Shown: positions 21,359 through 34,760 of the stretch, in pieces
Numbering within the stretch: the first letter of the stretch is position 1
Layout of the letters: each line of letters opens with the position of its first letter
NCBI GenBank assembly: GCA_001972305.1
Contig: BDDD01000914.1
Span: 311,908-375,907, forward strand
Length of the DNA: 64,000 bases
DNA from: Cephalotus follicularis
Lineage: Eukaryota > Streptophyta > Magnoliopsida > Oxalidales > Cephalotaceae
Direction of reading: 5' to 3'
The notes under the pieces: model-generated
Databases searched by the model: none
Told to the model about the DNA's origin: nothing
What the model saw: the letters and a program-made list of their open reading frames with translations, nothing else
Made by a program: the position numbers and the translations under genes

Positions 21359-22180
21359 CTGTACTGCTTGTTGGTCATGCACGGACATTACTGTGATTGT
21401 TGACGTAGCCCTGGCCGGGTTACTATTGTACTGTTTCTGCTTACGCATAATTTTATATATGTAATACTGATGATTACCGTACTGATAAACATATATAATT
21501 TTCCATATATGTATAAACTGGGTCTCCACTGTACTGCATCATTTATGCATTCATATCATGACATGCATTGATTTTAATCCCGAGCTGCTGTTATGCTTTA
21601 GCCAAGTGAGGACAACGGCTAACCCCCTACTTTTCAGATTGATGCGTGGACTGGCCAGACGGACATGGGCGAAGATCCAGTTGTTGTTTTCTTCATTTTA
21701 CTTCTCCTGCTGTGCATCAAACCTGTAGTGGTTATGCTTTTGAGTTGTACTGTTATTTTGGTTCTGTTCTTAAAAGAATTCAAACTTGTTCTGTATTTCA
21801 CGCTCCGTTTTTATGGGCGATTAGCTTAACGACTTGTACTTGTGTAGCGTGCGGTATGGGACGCATGTTACGATTGACAGCTTATGGACTTGTTATGCTT
21901 CCGCAACCGACAGTTGTTTTAAAAAGTTTTAAATTTATGGGTTTTACATGAGCTGTATGTTTGTGTTAATTGCCTTTACCGCTTTAATGCTGCGTTTTTT
22001 TGTAAACGGGGTGTGACACTCATCATCTTTCCCTACATAGATTTTGTACTAGTGATCCTATGGCAGGATTTTCAAAGTCAAGAGACAAGATACTACATCT
22101 GAGAAAGAAGGTCGCTAGCCTCGACCTCGAGCTGGGGCTCACCCGAAATGATATTGAATATTACAATAGGTTGTCTGGAC

Positions 22181-24405
22181 TAATGGAAATGGTAAAACGT
22201 CTCCGGAGCCAAAAACGGACTTAGGTGTAATGGGTGTAAAACAAAACTTTAAAAATAATCATGGCAGCGGAAAGACACCCAAAACAAATCCATTTTGGCA
22301 TAAACACAAGCCACAAGGATCACCACATCATCACATGAATTGAATAGGTGTCACCAAAGACAAGCAATTGTGACACAAATATGGCAAAAACATGGCAGCC
22401 AAAAGAGGAGAACATGGAGGTTATACCTTCCTTGGTGGCTCCTTCGTTCTTTGCTGGTACTAGCTTGTGTAGACTCCCTCTTTGATATTTTCAAATCCCT
22501 GGTTTAGAAAGTGCTCCAACCCAGCAAGGAAGAAATCAACACACAAAGCTTACACTCTCTCTCTAAGCTTAAGGAGAGTAAATTGAGAATGACAAGACTT
22601 AGCCAAAATCAATCCACCCTAGATAAGCAATTGCTTGGTGTATATCAGTGAAGGGAACTCACACTTTTTCAGAGAGAACTTCGAACGTTTTGCCCAGCAA
22701 AATCTTACTTTTTAAAAACTAACCAAAAATTCTGTAGAAATATGCTTTCATTTGCCCACTATTCCACTCTCCCACTCTCCCATTCACATAGGATCATGGT
22801 GCTAACTCCTCGAGAGTTTGAAGCCATGATCCCCACGAGTTTATATCGTGCATGAACGGGAGAAAACGACTGGATATGAGAGATAAAACGTGCCCACGAT
22901 GTAATATTGTGCACAGATTGCACATCTCGCACGAAGCGTCGACGCTTTCAACAAAAGCATCGACACTTATATAACATGGCACTAAAACATCGACATCGTT
23001 TTAAAAGACATCGACGCCTATACTAGCATTAAGCGTCAATACTTTCCAGAAGGCGTTGATGCTTTGTCCAAAGTAATGCGTCGACACTTTCCCAGAAGGC
23101 GTCGACACTTTGACTGGCAGGTGAAGCAAATCAGTATAATTCCAACTTATATTATCCCTTCTAATATTGATTAAGTAAGATCAGGCAAATGTGTTTCCAT
23201 AAAATGCAAAATCCACTTAACCGATATTTGATAAAATTACACCAAGACTTAATATGTCCAACATATTAAAGAACTAATCATTATTGGAGAGGGACCCTAT
23301 AAAATCTTGATTAAAATCGGAGGTGTTCATAAATTACCGAAATACCCCTAGGGTCTGGTTTAGCCATTCTAAATGGTCCTAGACCGATTTAAATGCTCTC
23401 GGAATAATATCTAATATTATCCATATGGAAAAATTAATCTAATTAATTTTCTCATAATTTATTACACATCGTCATAACGCAAGACTTTCTAAGTCGTTGG
23501 TTCACGTGTACTATAATCCATTGTCATACTTGGCCCCGATTGAGGTCTAGGGTAAGGATACGTGTCAACCCTAGATAAAACCTCAATATCTAATAAATCT
23601 GATTATTACTAGGACCTTTGGCAGATTCTCCAGAAATTTAATTTCCAATCTACCTCAACCTTGGCCAAGGATTTCATAAGTCCAAAGTACAATCAAACCA
23701 TAATAGGGTCAATCACCTTCGCTCAGGTGTGACAATCCCTTATTGCGCACTCGCTTATATTTGTATGGATTCGATCATATTCAAAGACCACCCGATTTTC
23801 AGTCCTAAGCAAGAACTGGGTAAGGTGGAGATCAAAGCATAACCGTCTCCATACAATATAGAGCAGTCACTCAGGTCTAAGGATCAAACGAGTTCGAGAA
23901 CTCGCTAAGTGACTAACACTTATACACAGTCGCAATAAGTAGGAGTCACTAGTGACACGAGAATAGTGACTATGCAAATAGTGTCTCCTACGTGGGTCCA
24001 GTTCAGTGTACACACTCCCAGCACGCACCCTGTATTTGCCCTAGTGTCCAACACAGATGGTGGTGAGAGAATCCATCCTCCAATTCCATGAGCATGCAAC
24101 ATACGTGCAAGTCTATCCAGTTCACTAATGCCCACAAAGTGAACCTATGACTTGGAACTAATTCGACATAAGGAATAAGGTAACCAATATCACAGCCTCC
24201 ATGCTAGGCATCCAACCTTATGTCAGGGCATCACAAGCGTAATCATGTAAATAATAAACTACTTCAATTAAGTGATAAAATACAAGTGATATTGCCATAA
24301 CAAATTAGCACATGTCATATATAAAAGGAATAAAATTGTTTATATACAAGGATAGATATAATATGACAGCCCATCCAATGGTTTGTCGGGTCATTACATC
24401 TAACA
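22181..24405 (-). mobile_element. Solo LTR of the TGTTAGA family, TSD tggac
   Basis: On the minus strand it starts TGTTAGATGTAATGACCCG and ends near CCATTTCCATTA, with perfect TSD tggac (22176-22180 and 24406-24410). The final CA appears mutated to TA. 2225 bp, no coding. Its middle (about 23480-24200) is the reverse complement of sequence like that in 51934-54002 and 61340-64000 (for example ctagggtaaggatacgtgtc). It interrupts the antisense ORF. A GTCGAC-type cluster lies at 22934-23110. Confidence 0.85.
22934..23110. repeat. GTCGAC-type motif array
   Basis: About eight copies, including the 14-bp palindrome aagcgtcgacgctt at 22934-22947, then catcgacac, catcgacatcg, catcgacgcc and gcgtcgacac. 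This LTR family otherwise lacks the array, since 51934-54002 and 61340-64000 show none. Confidence 0.75.
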
Positions 24406-24687
24406 TGGACATCTTAATTCATTTATCAAGTGCGATTGTAGGAAGATCACCTTTTGGAGAGTTCACTGGCTACGTCCAAGGAGGCGTTCAAAAAGCGTCG
24501 GGAAGATCTTTCTAAGGTGGGTCTGAGTAAGAAGAAGGAAATGAACCTTCTTTATTTTAAGAAAATCAAAAGGCTAAAGGCCAAACTGATTGAGCTTGAT
24601 CCCAGACTTAATATGCATGAATTCTTTAAGGATGCCAAGATGGAACCAGTGAAAAGCGAGGAGGAGTATCGGGCTACACTCGAGTAG

Positions 24688-25904
24688 TGTGGTCACCTCC
24701 TTTAGAGATGTGTTTTTGATGCAAGCCCGTGCCGATCATGTTGGAGTTCTCGATCAGTGTGACGATCAACTTTCCCTTATCGGTATAGGCTTTCTTTCAT
24801 GGACTTACTAACAATATTGTAGTGGTTATTCTATTGGTAGAAGAGGGGTTGTTGTTTCTTTAGTGTTTAAGGTCTAGGGATCCCAAGTTGGTGTATTTCT
24901 TGTAACAGCTCGTTTGGGCTCAAAATAAATTTGGTGCATTTTTTATATGAAATTTCTCTTAACAATTGCCAAGAAACTTCCCCCTTTTCATTCATTTTTT
25001 TATTGATTTTTTTGATGTCGAGCATTACGTACCCCATGATTGGTGTCAATTTGTTTTAGGTTTTTTTTGTTTGGGACTTGTTATCCCGGTGTTAACCTTA
25101 ACTCAATATTATATAGACGTGTTATCAGGGTCTTAGGTGGGACCCTAATTTCAAATGTTATTGAGGTGACTTGGTTTGAATGAGGTTCTGACCTTATTAC
25201 TAGGCTTGTAACAGACTCAACTATGATCCTACTTCTGGTCATTGGTTTTGGCCTTCACCGAGGGAAGTGCGCTCTAAGCGAACCCTTATTCTTTGTAGAT
25301 TTGTCAATCTCCTTCGAAATTAGGACTTCCGAGGAGTTAGTGCGATGTAACCTTTGTAGAGGATTGTTTGGAGAAAAAAACTCATATATTAATTTTAGTA
25401 TTTCTTAACTGTTGTTTAAGATCCATTTATAAGGTCGGTTCAACCGCCTGTCAGAATGGTACCTTAAACTTTTATTTACTTTCAGTATTGAAAAGATCCA
25501 TTTATCAGGCGAATTACCGCTAGATAACGTGGTAACTTTTCCATATCAACTATTTTAATTCCAAGTATTCAAAGGGATCCATCTAATGTGGAACCTTTTC
25601 CATTTAACTTCTTCATATCAATTGTTGCAATTTAATTTACTTTATTTTAGTATATAAATTCAGTATTTCATTTACAGCCATTTCAATTCATTTACTTCCA
25701 GCTATTTCAATTCAGTTCTTAATTTCAGTTATTATATTTCTATCAATTGTCGCTTTCATCTTTCTACCCTTCTTAATTTACTGTTATTTTATCCCTTTAT
25801 CTGTTACTTATATATATACAACACATCTCGATCTACTCTACCGGATGTATTTCTTCAAATTTATCGAGTGTCATGTTCTCGGTATTTCTCTTCCTTTAAT
25901 TTAT
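24688..25904. other. Tat spacer between antisense ORF and integrase
   Basis: T-rich sequence without recognisable coding. It has a loose repeat of the agatccatttataaggt type (25411-25430, 25494-25510, 25570-25590). This spacer between convergent genes probably carries the transcript ends of both. Confidence 0.4.
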
Positions 25905-27489
25905 TCCAACTTATAGGTTCCCTTCCCCAACACGTCATGGACTATATAAAGGCCTTGCCAATTTGGGGCCAGCTTTCCCCTCGCCAGAGTTGGGTTTGAA
26001 ACAGAAGCCTTTCGAAGGACGAGGTCCACTACATTGAACTCTCTGTTTCTAACCCCTCTATTCTAATAGCGTTTGGCCCTCTATTGGGAAGTAGCGTTCT
26101 TTGAGGCTGCTTGGTCTCTTTTCTTTTCTAGAAGGTCTAGGTTAGCTTGAAACTTTTCTGAATTCTCCTATTCGTCATAATCTTCAATCCCGAAGAATGA
26201 GATCCTAATCTCAACTGGGGTCAATTCCTCGGCTCCGTAGGTGAGCGAGAATGGGGTTTCTCCAATTGTAGATGTTAGGGTGGTTCGATATCCTCAAAGG
26301 ATGGAGGGAAACTCATCCACCCAAAGCCACTTATCTCCCTCTAACTTCTTCAACGCTTGCACAATTATTCGGTTTATGACCTCAGTCTGCCATTGGCTTG
26401 TGGGTGAGCGATGGACGTGATCTTGCATTTGATCCCTCACTCTTCATAAAACTTTGAGAATTTTTTGTTGTCAACTTGGGTCCCATTGTCGATTATCAGA
26501 AACCTAGGCAACCCGAAATGGCAAATGATATTTCTCCACACAAATTGTCGCGTGTTGTTCTTGGTAATATTTGCCGATGTCTCTGCTTCAACCCACTTGG
26601 TGAAGTAGTCAATTGGAACTATTATCAATTTTCTTTGCCCAGTCGCTTGAGGAAATGGTCCGAGGATGTCAATCCCCCATTCGGAAACGGGGTAGGGAGA
26701 GAAGATCGATGACAATTCTTTGATTGGTGCTTGAGATATGGAGGAGAACCTTTGGCACCGGTCACACCTCTTCATCATTTCCATTGCATCATTCACCAAT
26801 GTGGGCTAGTAATAGCCTTGCCTTAGAATTTTTTGGCATAAGACCTTGCCCCCTATGTGGTTCTCACATACTCCCTCGTGCACCTCTTTGAGGGCATGCA
26901 TGGCTTCTGACTCCCTTAAGCACCAGAGGAAACGGTGAACGAAGGATCTTTTGTATAACACTCCATATTTGAGTACGTATCTGAGGGACTTGTACTTGAT
27001 ATTTCAGGCTTCTGCAAGTTCTTTAGGCAACTGTCCTTCTTTCAGCCAAAACACAATCGAGTGCATCCACTCGGGGCTCAACTTCTACCAAATTGACTTT
27101 CTTCAACTCAGCAACACTGGGCCTCGCCAAGGTCTCCATGAAAACTGTTTTATCTCCCAGAAGGCTCTTGGCCATTGCCAACTTGGATAAGGTAGCGGCC
27201 TTCACATTCTCTTCTCTCTTGATTTGAATAATGTCAAAATCAGTGAAATTCTCAACCATATGCATTTTTGTCTACAAGTAGGATGCCATCGTGGGGCCCT
27301 TTGCTTCAAATTTCCCCTGGACTTGGTTAGCTATGAGTTGCGAGTTCGTGTCGACCGTTCGACACTTCACTTCTAAGTGCAAGGCCAACCTCAATCCCGA
27401 TAGTAGTGCTTCATAATCTGCCTCATTATTAGTGGCCCAAAAGGTGAAGCGAATGGCACACTCTAGGTTCTAGCCATCAAGGTTTGTGA
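25905..27489 (-). pseudogene. Tat pol: end of RNase H and integrase
   Basis: Minus strand from 27489: NLECAIRF, NNEADYEALLSGL (RNase H acidic residues), then IIQIKREENVKAATLSKLA. The integrase zinc region has VHEGVCENH and CDRCQRF. The catalytic core has WGIDILGPFPQATG, VPIDYFTKWVEAE, LPRFLIIDNGTQ and, after a frameshift near 26390, QTEVINR, giving the D-D-E residues. After that come GETPFSLTYGAEE and, near 25950, GKLAPNWQGLYIVHDVLG, the usual end of gypsy integrase. At least five stops (for example one in YY*P and one after FYEE) and a frameshift inactivate it. The upstream part continues at 56325 across the insertion at 27498-56324 (TSD ttaaa). Confidence 0.88.
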
Positions 27490-30400
27490 GGATTAAATAT
27501 AACACCCCAGAAATTAATTTTTTTAAGAAAAAAAATAAATCTTTGTCGGTATTGTGACCACTACAAGTATCATTAGGAGTAAATTAATAATTTCACTTCA
27601 TAACACCCGTGAACTCCTTGTAATGAACGTAAGTATTGTTTTAATTATATATATGATACTTAGGCTTAATATTGTGAAAAGTTTACGAAAAATTTGAACT
27701 ATGCATAAAAACGAGGGTTTACATGATACAGAGGGCAAAACGGACATTTCACATGAAGGACAAATTGGACATTTCATATACAAGTGACATGGTGGTAAAT
27801 ATAAGGAATAGGGATGGTATTTTTCACACCCCATGGCAGATCTTTTTTCCAATTACTTTGTTCATTAAACTCACTTAACATGTGTTTTAGAGGCTAGTAA
27901 CCTAAACCTTAAAAGCTAATTGAATGCCAAGATTTGAAGATATTTGAGACCTCTTACACTCCACATTAAAGAATACTCTAACCCCCTAACACAAAAAATT
28001 AGGACCTATAACCCCCTCCCCATCCTTTAATTGTTTATTGAATGTTTACTTAAGTAAACATGTGTTAAAGCCCCTATATAAACCCCTATGGACTTGTAGG
28101 CCAAACCTTTGTAACTTTAACACACACACACACACACAAATAGAGTGAGGAATATAACATTTTATTGAATAAGGACAATTTTATAAGTAGAGAAACTATC
28201 CATTTAAAGCAATGTAAGGAGTCTCACTCATCTTTCTACTCCTTTTGGTTTCTTCTTTTCATGTCTTTGTTATGTCATGTTTTCCTTCTAAGTGAGATAT
28301 AAATTGAGAAACCATGTTGTGTTTATGTCCATATATAAATATTTGGTGACTTGGTTAATTCTTGTTATCACATTTCTCCTATATATTTGATAATACCCAC
28401 TTCCTTGTTGATTGGTCAATTGTTTCGGACATAACTGTTGAATTCATAACTGTTGAATTCATAACTTATTCAATTTTTTTCCAAACCTTATGAAATTTTT
28501 ATGATAGATAGTTTGATCAATCCTCTACAAGTTCCTTTAGTATAGTTTTTCCATTTAAGAACCGTAGATACAAGAACATTTGTCTTTAATATTTCTTGAC
28601 AGATTTGCTAGGTGTTTTGGATATACAAACTTACAACAACCATAACTCACTCGTTTCTCATCAGAATTGTCTAAATTTTTTATGAAGACTAGATTAGTCA
28701 GTCCTATAAAATTTCCATAAAGAGTTTGGTATGAATCCAATCCCATCTATTGGTTGTATTTGTTTTCCTGAAACTATACCATAAAAACCTACACACAAAA
28801 CATGTTTACGAGAAATAATATAGAGATCTCAGTTCATATAGAAAAATTACAAAACTTTCCAGTTTAAAGTATTTTTGTGCCCTATACAACTTTTGTGTTT
28901 TAGGTTTTTTGTAATTCCTACTCCTACTATGAGATATTTTTTGTTTTATACAAACTGGTTGAGTTGAAACAGCTTACCGATTTAGTAACTTCAATTGTTC
29001 ATAACTTATTCGTTATTTATTAGAATTGTACGAATCTTATCAACCGTAAACGTTATTATGTCTATTTTTATGTTACTTATTGAGATCGTAAAGTACCTAA
29101 AAGATAATATTCCAAATGTTTGAAAGTAAATGGTTAGCCAAGTGTGCCTATATATATCGTTATATGTGCTTACAACCAAGCCTTTGTAATTTCACTCGGT
29201 ATTGAGTAGTGGTGTTTATTCGGATATTATTCGAACCGCAATTATTTGCGGTTCGGTTTTTCAGGTGAAAATTTTGGACCCATAACCGAACCAAACATGA
29301 TGTTCGAATTTCAATTATTTGCCCCGAACATCAAGTTCGATTTTCATATTTTTGGATAAAACCGTAATCTTTTTCCCTTTTTTGTTTTTCAATTAAAATT
29401 AAACAATTTTCATTTTTTTCAATCCTTAAAAATAAAAATCTAATACATATACATTACATCAACAAATTCAACACAATTACTACTCTAATACTTAATTTTG
29501 CACACCTCTTAATACAATTACATCAATTCAACAGTAACAAATTAACTCATCAACAAAATCACCAAATCATCAACAACAAAATAAAGACTTACTGTAACAG
29601 TAGCAGTAACAATTTGCTACTATTACAACAATTACATTAATCAAGTTCAAGTCATCAAACACTACACATCCATTCACTATTTTTTACTGTTTGTGGCAAA
29701 TCCATGATATCCATTTGTAACAGTAACCAAACACAATAAATAAATAAATAGAAAATTAAACAACATTGATAACACAAGTATAAACTATGAAGTACCTTAC
29801 GAGCGAGAAGGCGTTGATTACGAAGCTGTTCACTGTTGATTGCGGCAGACTATTAAAATGATGCGAGGCTTGGGTTCCAACGATTGCACCAGTGGTATCT
29901 AACGTTGCATGGGTCCCAACAATTGCACAGGTGGTATCTACGGTTGAAATTCCAGGTGAATAGACCATAAAAAATGAACAACGATTTCATGAGATCTATT
30001 GCGCCGCTCTAATGGTTCATTTTGAGGTTGACTGGTGTGGGAAGTTGGATCTACGGTTTGAGGAGATCTACAGTTTGGAGTTGGTGACGAAGTTGGATCT
30101 ACGGTTTTAGTTTGAGGAGATCGTTCGGTTTCAGGAGTTGAGGTTGATTGAATTGGGATCGACGGTTTTGAAGATGAGAGTGGCTGCCGAGAGAGAATGA
30201 GAGATAATTGATTTGATGAGGTAGCCAAGTAGGGTTACTTAGGGTCTCTTTGGTATTACTGTGTTGTGTAGAATCACTTTTAAAAACTATGTGGATAAAA
30301 GTGATGTAGGTAAAAGTGTCGTGGGTCTTACAAAAGCGTTTGGTAAAAAAATGATCAAAATCCCTTTTCCATATACTAACTGTTTGTTTCTTGGTTTTAC

Positions 30401-30622
30401 AATCACCATCATCCCATACACTCAACAACCACCTCAACCCATCCTCCATAAGCAACACCACATAGCAGCACCATTACAAGGCCATAAACACCACCTGCCT
30501 CCAAAAATTGCAACCAAAATCGTTAGCACCAATCAACCACAAACAACAAGAATAAAAAACAATCCAAATAGTGAACCAACACTAGCCCTACAATACCAAA
30601 ATCAACCAAATCCATAAATACA

Positions 30623-33600
30623 TGAAAATGCGAATTGTAGTATTAAAGAACTTATTGAACTTTTTCTAGAATATCAAATTAAACTATAAAAATAAAATAA
30701 ACAAACAAGAGCAATCAAATAATATAAGTAAAGAGAGAGAGTTAGAGAATGCAAACACGATTTTTATAGTGGTTCAGCTAATCTCTTGCTTATGTCCACT
30801 TTTCCCAAGGACCTCCTTGAGTTTTCACTATTCTCTGAATTTATTTGCAGGAGCTATTAGTTACACCTTTACACTTTTTTGTGATTGACCTCAATCACTT
30901 ACAATTTTTTAGGTTCACTCCCTAGGGTTCACTCCCCTATTACAATCAAAGATTACAATATATGTTTTGGTTGTTTGAAATAACCTCTCAAATGTTGGAT
31001 TTAGCTAAGTAAATTACACAAATGATGGCTGTCAATATGATCTCAATGTAGACAATAAGGCACTTGAAAAAGATTTGATATGAACTTTGAAAGTTGTAAG
31101 TTGCTCTTGATGTTCTTCTTGTTATTTGATCTTGTTCTTGGCTTCTATTTATAGTTTACTTCAGTTATAGCCGTTGTTGAAGTAATAGAGCCGTTGGAGA
31201 TGCTGTAAGAACCGCAAATTCAATTCGTGTACATTGTAATAATGATTAATAAAATGTGCACTTATTTGAATTTAATGTCCAATTATTGCAATTTGTGATT
31301 GATAAATTGCTTGGGGTGAATTGGGATGCAATTCGGTGGAAATCCACTTAAGGAAACCCTAATTTAACCCTTGAAAGTCGACTGTTACAGGGCAACAATC
31401 GACTGGGATGATTCGTGGCATGACAGTCGACTGGCCCATGAATCCAGTTGACTGTAAATTCGACAGAACATGTGTCTGTGCAGGTGTCAACTGATCTTGG
31501 GCGTGGCATGCATGGGGGGTACGTGTCCTAAGCTGCCATAACATGCAATGTGATGCCTTGCATGCCCTTGCATGTGCTCTGCAATGACAGACCTGCACCT
31601 GCAACATTGAAAGGAGAAATTAACAAGAAACAAAGGCATGTGAGTGAGAGGAAAATAGAGAAGTGTTAGAGCAAATGAACTCTGGCGAATTCATGGCTTA
31701 TATCAGTTGTTGAGTGGTGTGAAGGAGTGTTAGAAACACTGAATATTAAAGAGAATTGCTGAGAGTTTTGATTGAGAGCTTACATTGGAGGAATTTGAAG
31801 TTGAAGCTCAAAGAGGGAAAAGTGAAGCTTGAGCATCTCCTGGTAAGTTCCAATCCGAACCTGTTAATGTGGTGTTATAATCCAACAGTAATGTATCTAG
31901 ATGAAGGTTTAATCTCCTGTTAACATGATTGATTAAACATCTTCTAGGATTTATGGAAGTGATATGCAATATGGCACATTAGTTCAAGTAAATGAATATG
32001 CAATCTCTAAATTGGTTAGAAGGTTGTTGTTAGTGCCATGATAAGCTACTGAATTACTCATGAAATACAGATACACCTACTGTTCACTAAGAGATTATGA
32101 ATTGAGATAGTAGGACATGCACATGATGTAGTAAAAGGGAGTGGATATAAAGCTTAATGAACAAATGACTTAAGCTACTGATTGAATTGGTTATAAGTTA
32201 CTGAATCTACTGTTACTGTTGCATGTATCCATAAACATGCATAGACTGAATTGCTGAGATTAAAAGGATTGATTGGTGAAAGCTTGGAAAAAGGCTTTGG
32301 AAGCTTTAAAGAGAAAGATCACATAATTGATCTTGGGATAGCAAATTGAGGTAGGGGTAGTGTTATGTTTTGGAAGATATGATCATGCATTATATGTATG
32401 TTAATTTTCTCATTGTATTGGACTGACTGGCATTAGAATTGCATTACACAACACTGTTCTGCCTGCATTTCTGGGCAAAACCAGTCGACTGCCACCCAAA
32501 GCAGTCGACTACTCAACCCCAACAGCCGACTGGTTCTTGAGGCAGTCGACTGTTCTGGGCTGGAACTGCATAATAATCACTGAATTGCTACTGTTTTGCA
32601 TTGTTGATGATTTGTATATGTTACCAACATAACGCACATACTGTATGATGTTAGTTAACATCATTACTACTGATATTTCACTGATCGAACGAATTATGTG
32701 TTATATGCATAATTTATGGCTTAAACACCATTTCAAGTAAAATATGTTGATTTGATTAATGTTATTATATATACTACTTATGTTAGTATATATCTACTGT
32801 TTGGTGCTGCTAACACCACTACTACTGATAGTTTCAAGATTTAAAACCATTTATGGGACTTGATCCAAAATCGTGATAATTCACTATCATTTTCAAGGAA
32901 TACCGAATTATCCACTACTGATTTATCAACTATTGATTGTGAAATACTGTTTTCACCTACTGTTTCAGATTCTAATTATTGAAACAACTGTGTGCTATAT
33001 ACACGATTATGATATTTACTATCACTTTCAAAAGAACGTTTATTGTTAAAGAACTACTGATTTCCTCCACATGTGAGGTACCTACTGTTTTGTTTCCGAA
33101 TTGGAAACCACTACTGTACTGATATCGTTTCCTCACATGAGATGCACGATTACTGAACTGTTATATGTTTCTAAAAGAAACCATCTTGATATTGCATATT
33201 GATGATATATGTAATACTATTACTGATTGTACTGATTGAATTGATTGTCTATGTTACTGCCATAGTTAGTGATGGAGGATATCACTGATTATGGATGTGA
33301 TCCTGTGTGCCAGGAGTTGGCCAGAGCATCACCCCACTGTCTGCAATTGCAGAATTACTGTTAAACTACCCGCCAACGCCGGTAGTAATGACCCGTTCTA
33401 TCATCCTCGGTGTATAGGGTGATAGTTAGGTGGTGCGCAATTTGTGCTAGGAGTTAGCGATATGCGACACCCAAACCACTGAATGAATTGATTGTACCCT
33501 TGTGCGGTATCTTTGCATATGTACTGTTTATGGCCACTTGGCATGATTGCTTATATATTGGCTCACTGAAATGTTATCTTATATAAACTGTCATACATAT

Positions 33601-34546
33601 TGCATTCATATATTCCTCAGCATACTTTATCTACCTACTTAGCCAAGTGAGGACAACGGCTAACCCCTACAATTACAGATTGAGCTAGGACGTTCGGAGC
33701 TTGCTTCTGAAGCTTGAAGAGCTTCTTTTATCGTTCTAAGGTTGTTATATTTCCTTATGATGGAATTGTATTTGTAATGTAATGAACGAATCATACCTCG
33801 TTTATGTTTTCCTTATGTTAAGGATAATGTTGAACTGTACCCGCACGTAGTATGGGATGCGTGCGGATGGCTTGTAATTTATATTCCAGCTTATTGACTG
33901 TTTCCGCATATTGTTTAATTACTGTTGAATGAAATGCTGGAATGTATATTTTACTGATATCACCATATATGCTCGTCTAATATGGCACCGAAAAACGGGG
34001 TGTGACAGATGCCTTGGGACATGTCGTCTTAAAGACGGCGTTGAAAAATGTAATCCGTGATTGTTTCCAGTGAGCAAAGCGTTGACGGTATTGCTCTAAG
34101 CGTCGACGATTATGTGACCGTTGTGGATTTGAATTTGAAATTTTCTGCTTAAAGTGCTGAAGCTATGAAATTGTTCTCGACGGTTTGGCACAAAGCGCTG
34201 ACGGTTTCTTCAGAGGGTTGCCACTTTGTGTCAATCAAAGAACCTTAAAAGTTTCTGTGCTAGACTGCTGATACACTGTCCTTAAGCGCTGACGCTTTAC
34301 TCTGACCGTCGACACTTTAAGCAATTTATCTTTAGCTTAAAACTCTTAAACTATTGATGCTTTGGACACAAGCTTTGTAGGTTTCCTTAAGCGCTAACAG
34401 TTGCATCAGGACCGTCGACACTTTGCCCTGTTTTTCCAATTCCTTGTTTTGTTTTGCAATGTTTTAACTTTTCTTGCACAAAAAGAAACAATGTTAGATG
34501 CAAATATGTTATCATCAAAATTCGGATTGAGACATAAATGTCAAAA
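30623..34546 (-). mobile_element. 3' LTR of the Sirevirus, split at 31204-34007
   Basis: Own length about 1115 bp, pairing with the 5' LTR at 51497-54706 (about 1136 bp) along its whole length. Minus-strand start TTTTGACATTTATG (TG mutated), end near TTTTCA at 30623. A minus-strand TATAAATAG is at 31145-31153. GTCGAC-type variants are clustered at 34080-34430. Confidence 0.9.
31204..34007 (+). mobile_element. Solo LTR (family A), TSD gatgc
   Basis: Starts tgtaagaaccgcaaattc, ends ggggtgtgaca, perfect TSD gatgc at 31199-31203 and 34008-34012. 2804 bp, no coding. It shares start, end and inner blocks (for example cagtcgactgcc, gccaagtgaggacaacggc near 33644) with 42640-45545 and with 40481-46218 (inverted). 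It carries two GTCGAC clusters at 31377-31490 and 32483-32560. Confidence 0.93.
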
Positions 34547-34562
34547 ATCTCCTCATTTTTGA
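34547..34562 (-). promoter_or_regulatory. Polypurine tract next to the Sirevirus 3' LTR
   Basis: Minus strand reads AAAAATGAGGAGATTT immediately before the LTR start, the expected place for the plus-strand primer. Confidence 0.6.
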
Positions 34563-34669
34563 TGATGACAAAAATTTTCTACATTTTGGACAAGTTGAAA
34601 ACATAATAAAGTATAACAATGCATAAGTTAAAATCATAACTATATGTTCATTTGCAAAATACGAACTAA

Positions 34670-34760
34670 CTCCCCCTTAGTCAAATAACTCCCCCTTAAT
34701 ATGACAAAGGTTATAGTTTTTCAACTTACCATTCTCCCCTTTACTATTCTCCCCCTTTTT
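34670..34760 (-). promoter_or_regulatory. Four AAGGGGGAG-like polypurine tracts
   Basis: On the minus strand AAGGGGGAG (34670-34678 and 34689-34697), AAAGGGGAG (34734-34742) and AAAAGGGGGAG (34749-34759) lie about 120-215 bp before the 3' LTR. Multiple polypurine tracts of this kind are a described hallmark of Sireviruses. Confidence 0.8.

Larger units (their letters stand above)
19244..22018 (+). mobile_element. Solo LTR, gypsy-type, TSD ctcat
   Basis: Starts tgtaacacccg, ends ggggtgtgaca, with perfect TSD ctcat at 19239-19243 and 22019-22023, inside the antisense ORF. 2775 bp, no coding sequence. Near its 3' end is gccaagtgaggacaacggc (21602-21620), shared with the LTRs at 31204, 40481 and 42640. 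Two GTCGAC-type clusters (19424-19545 and 20320-20675) and a 3x28-bp tandem (21275-21358) lie inside. Confidence 0.92.
18836..24687 (+). pseudogene. Antisense ORF (Transposase_28 / 'putative gypsy type transposon' family), split by two LTRs
   Basis: Plus-strand pieces are 18836-19243, 22024-22175 and 24411-24687. The first reads FGLQFPILNFVFKILEF, QLASNSWRVVMGFLCF, FRSFFQL and, after stops, ECFFYVARLKEW, matching the P-x-x-F...QL-x-x-N-x-W...F-x-x-F-x-L pattern of this family. The second has SRDKILHLRKKVASL and the third a K/E-rich C-terminal region ending near 24687 (SEEEYRATLE). Family members are commonly antisense to pol in Tat elements; their function is unknown. At least three stops fall where tryptophan or similar is expected (for example PIKS*KE), plus frame changes. 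The extreme N-terminus was not found; the LTR begins just upstream. Confidence 0.75.

Noticed and set aside
29756-30228. Ser/Pro/Thr-rich minus-strand frames as a host gene
   Set aside because: Inside a hAT-type element, with low complexity and internal repeats; kept only as a note on that element.
31359-31607. Frame also seen at 45821-46024 in inverted orientation
   Set aside because: The similarity is between two copies of the same LTR family, not between genes; no domain is visible and the frame is not kept in 42640-45545.
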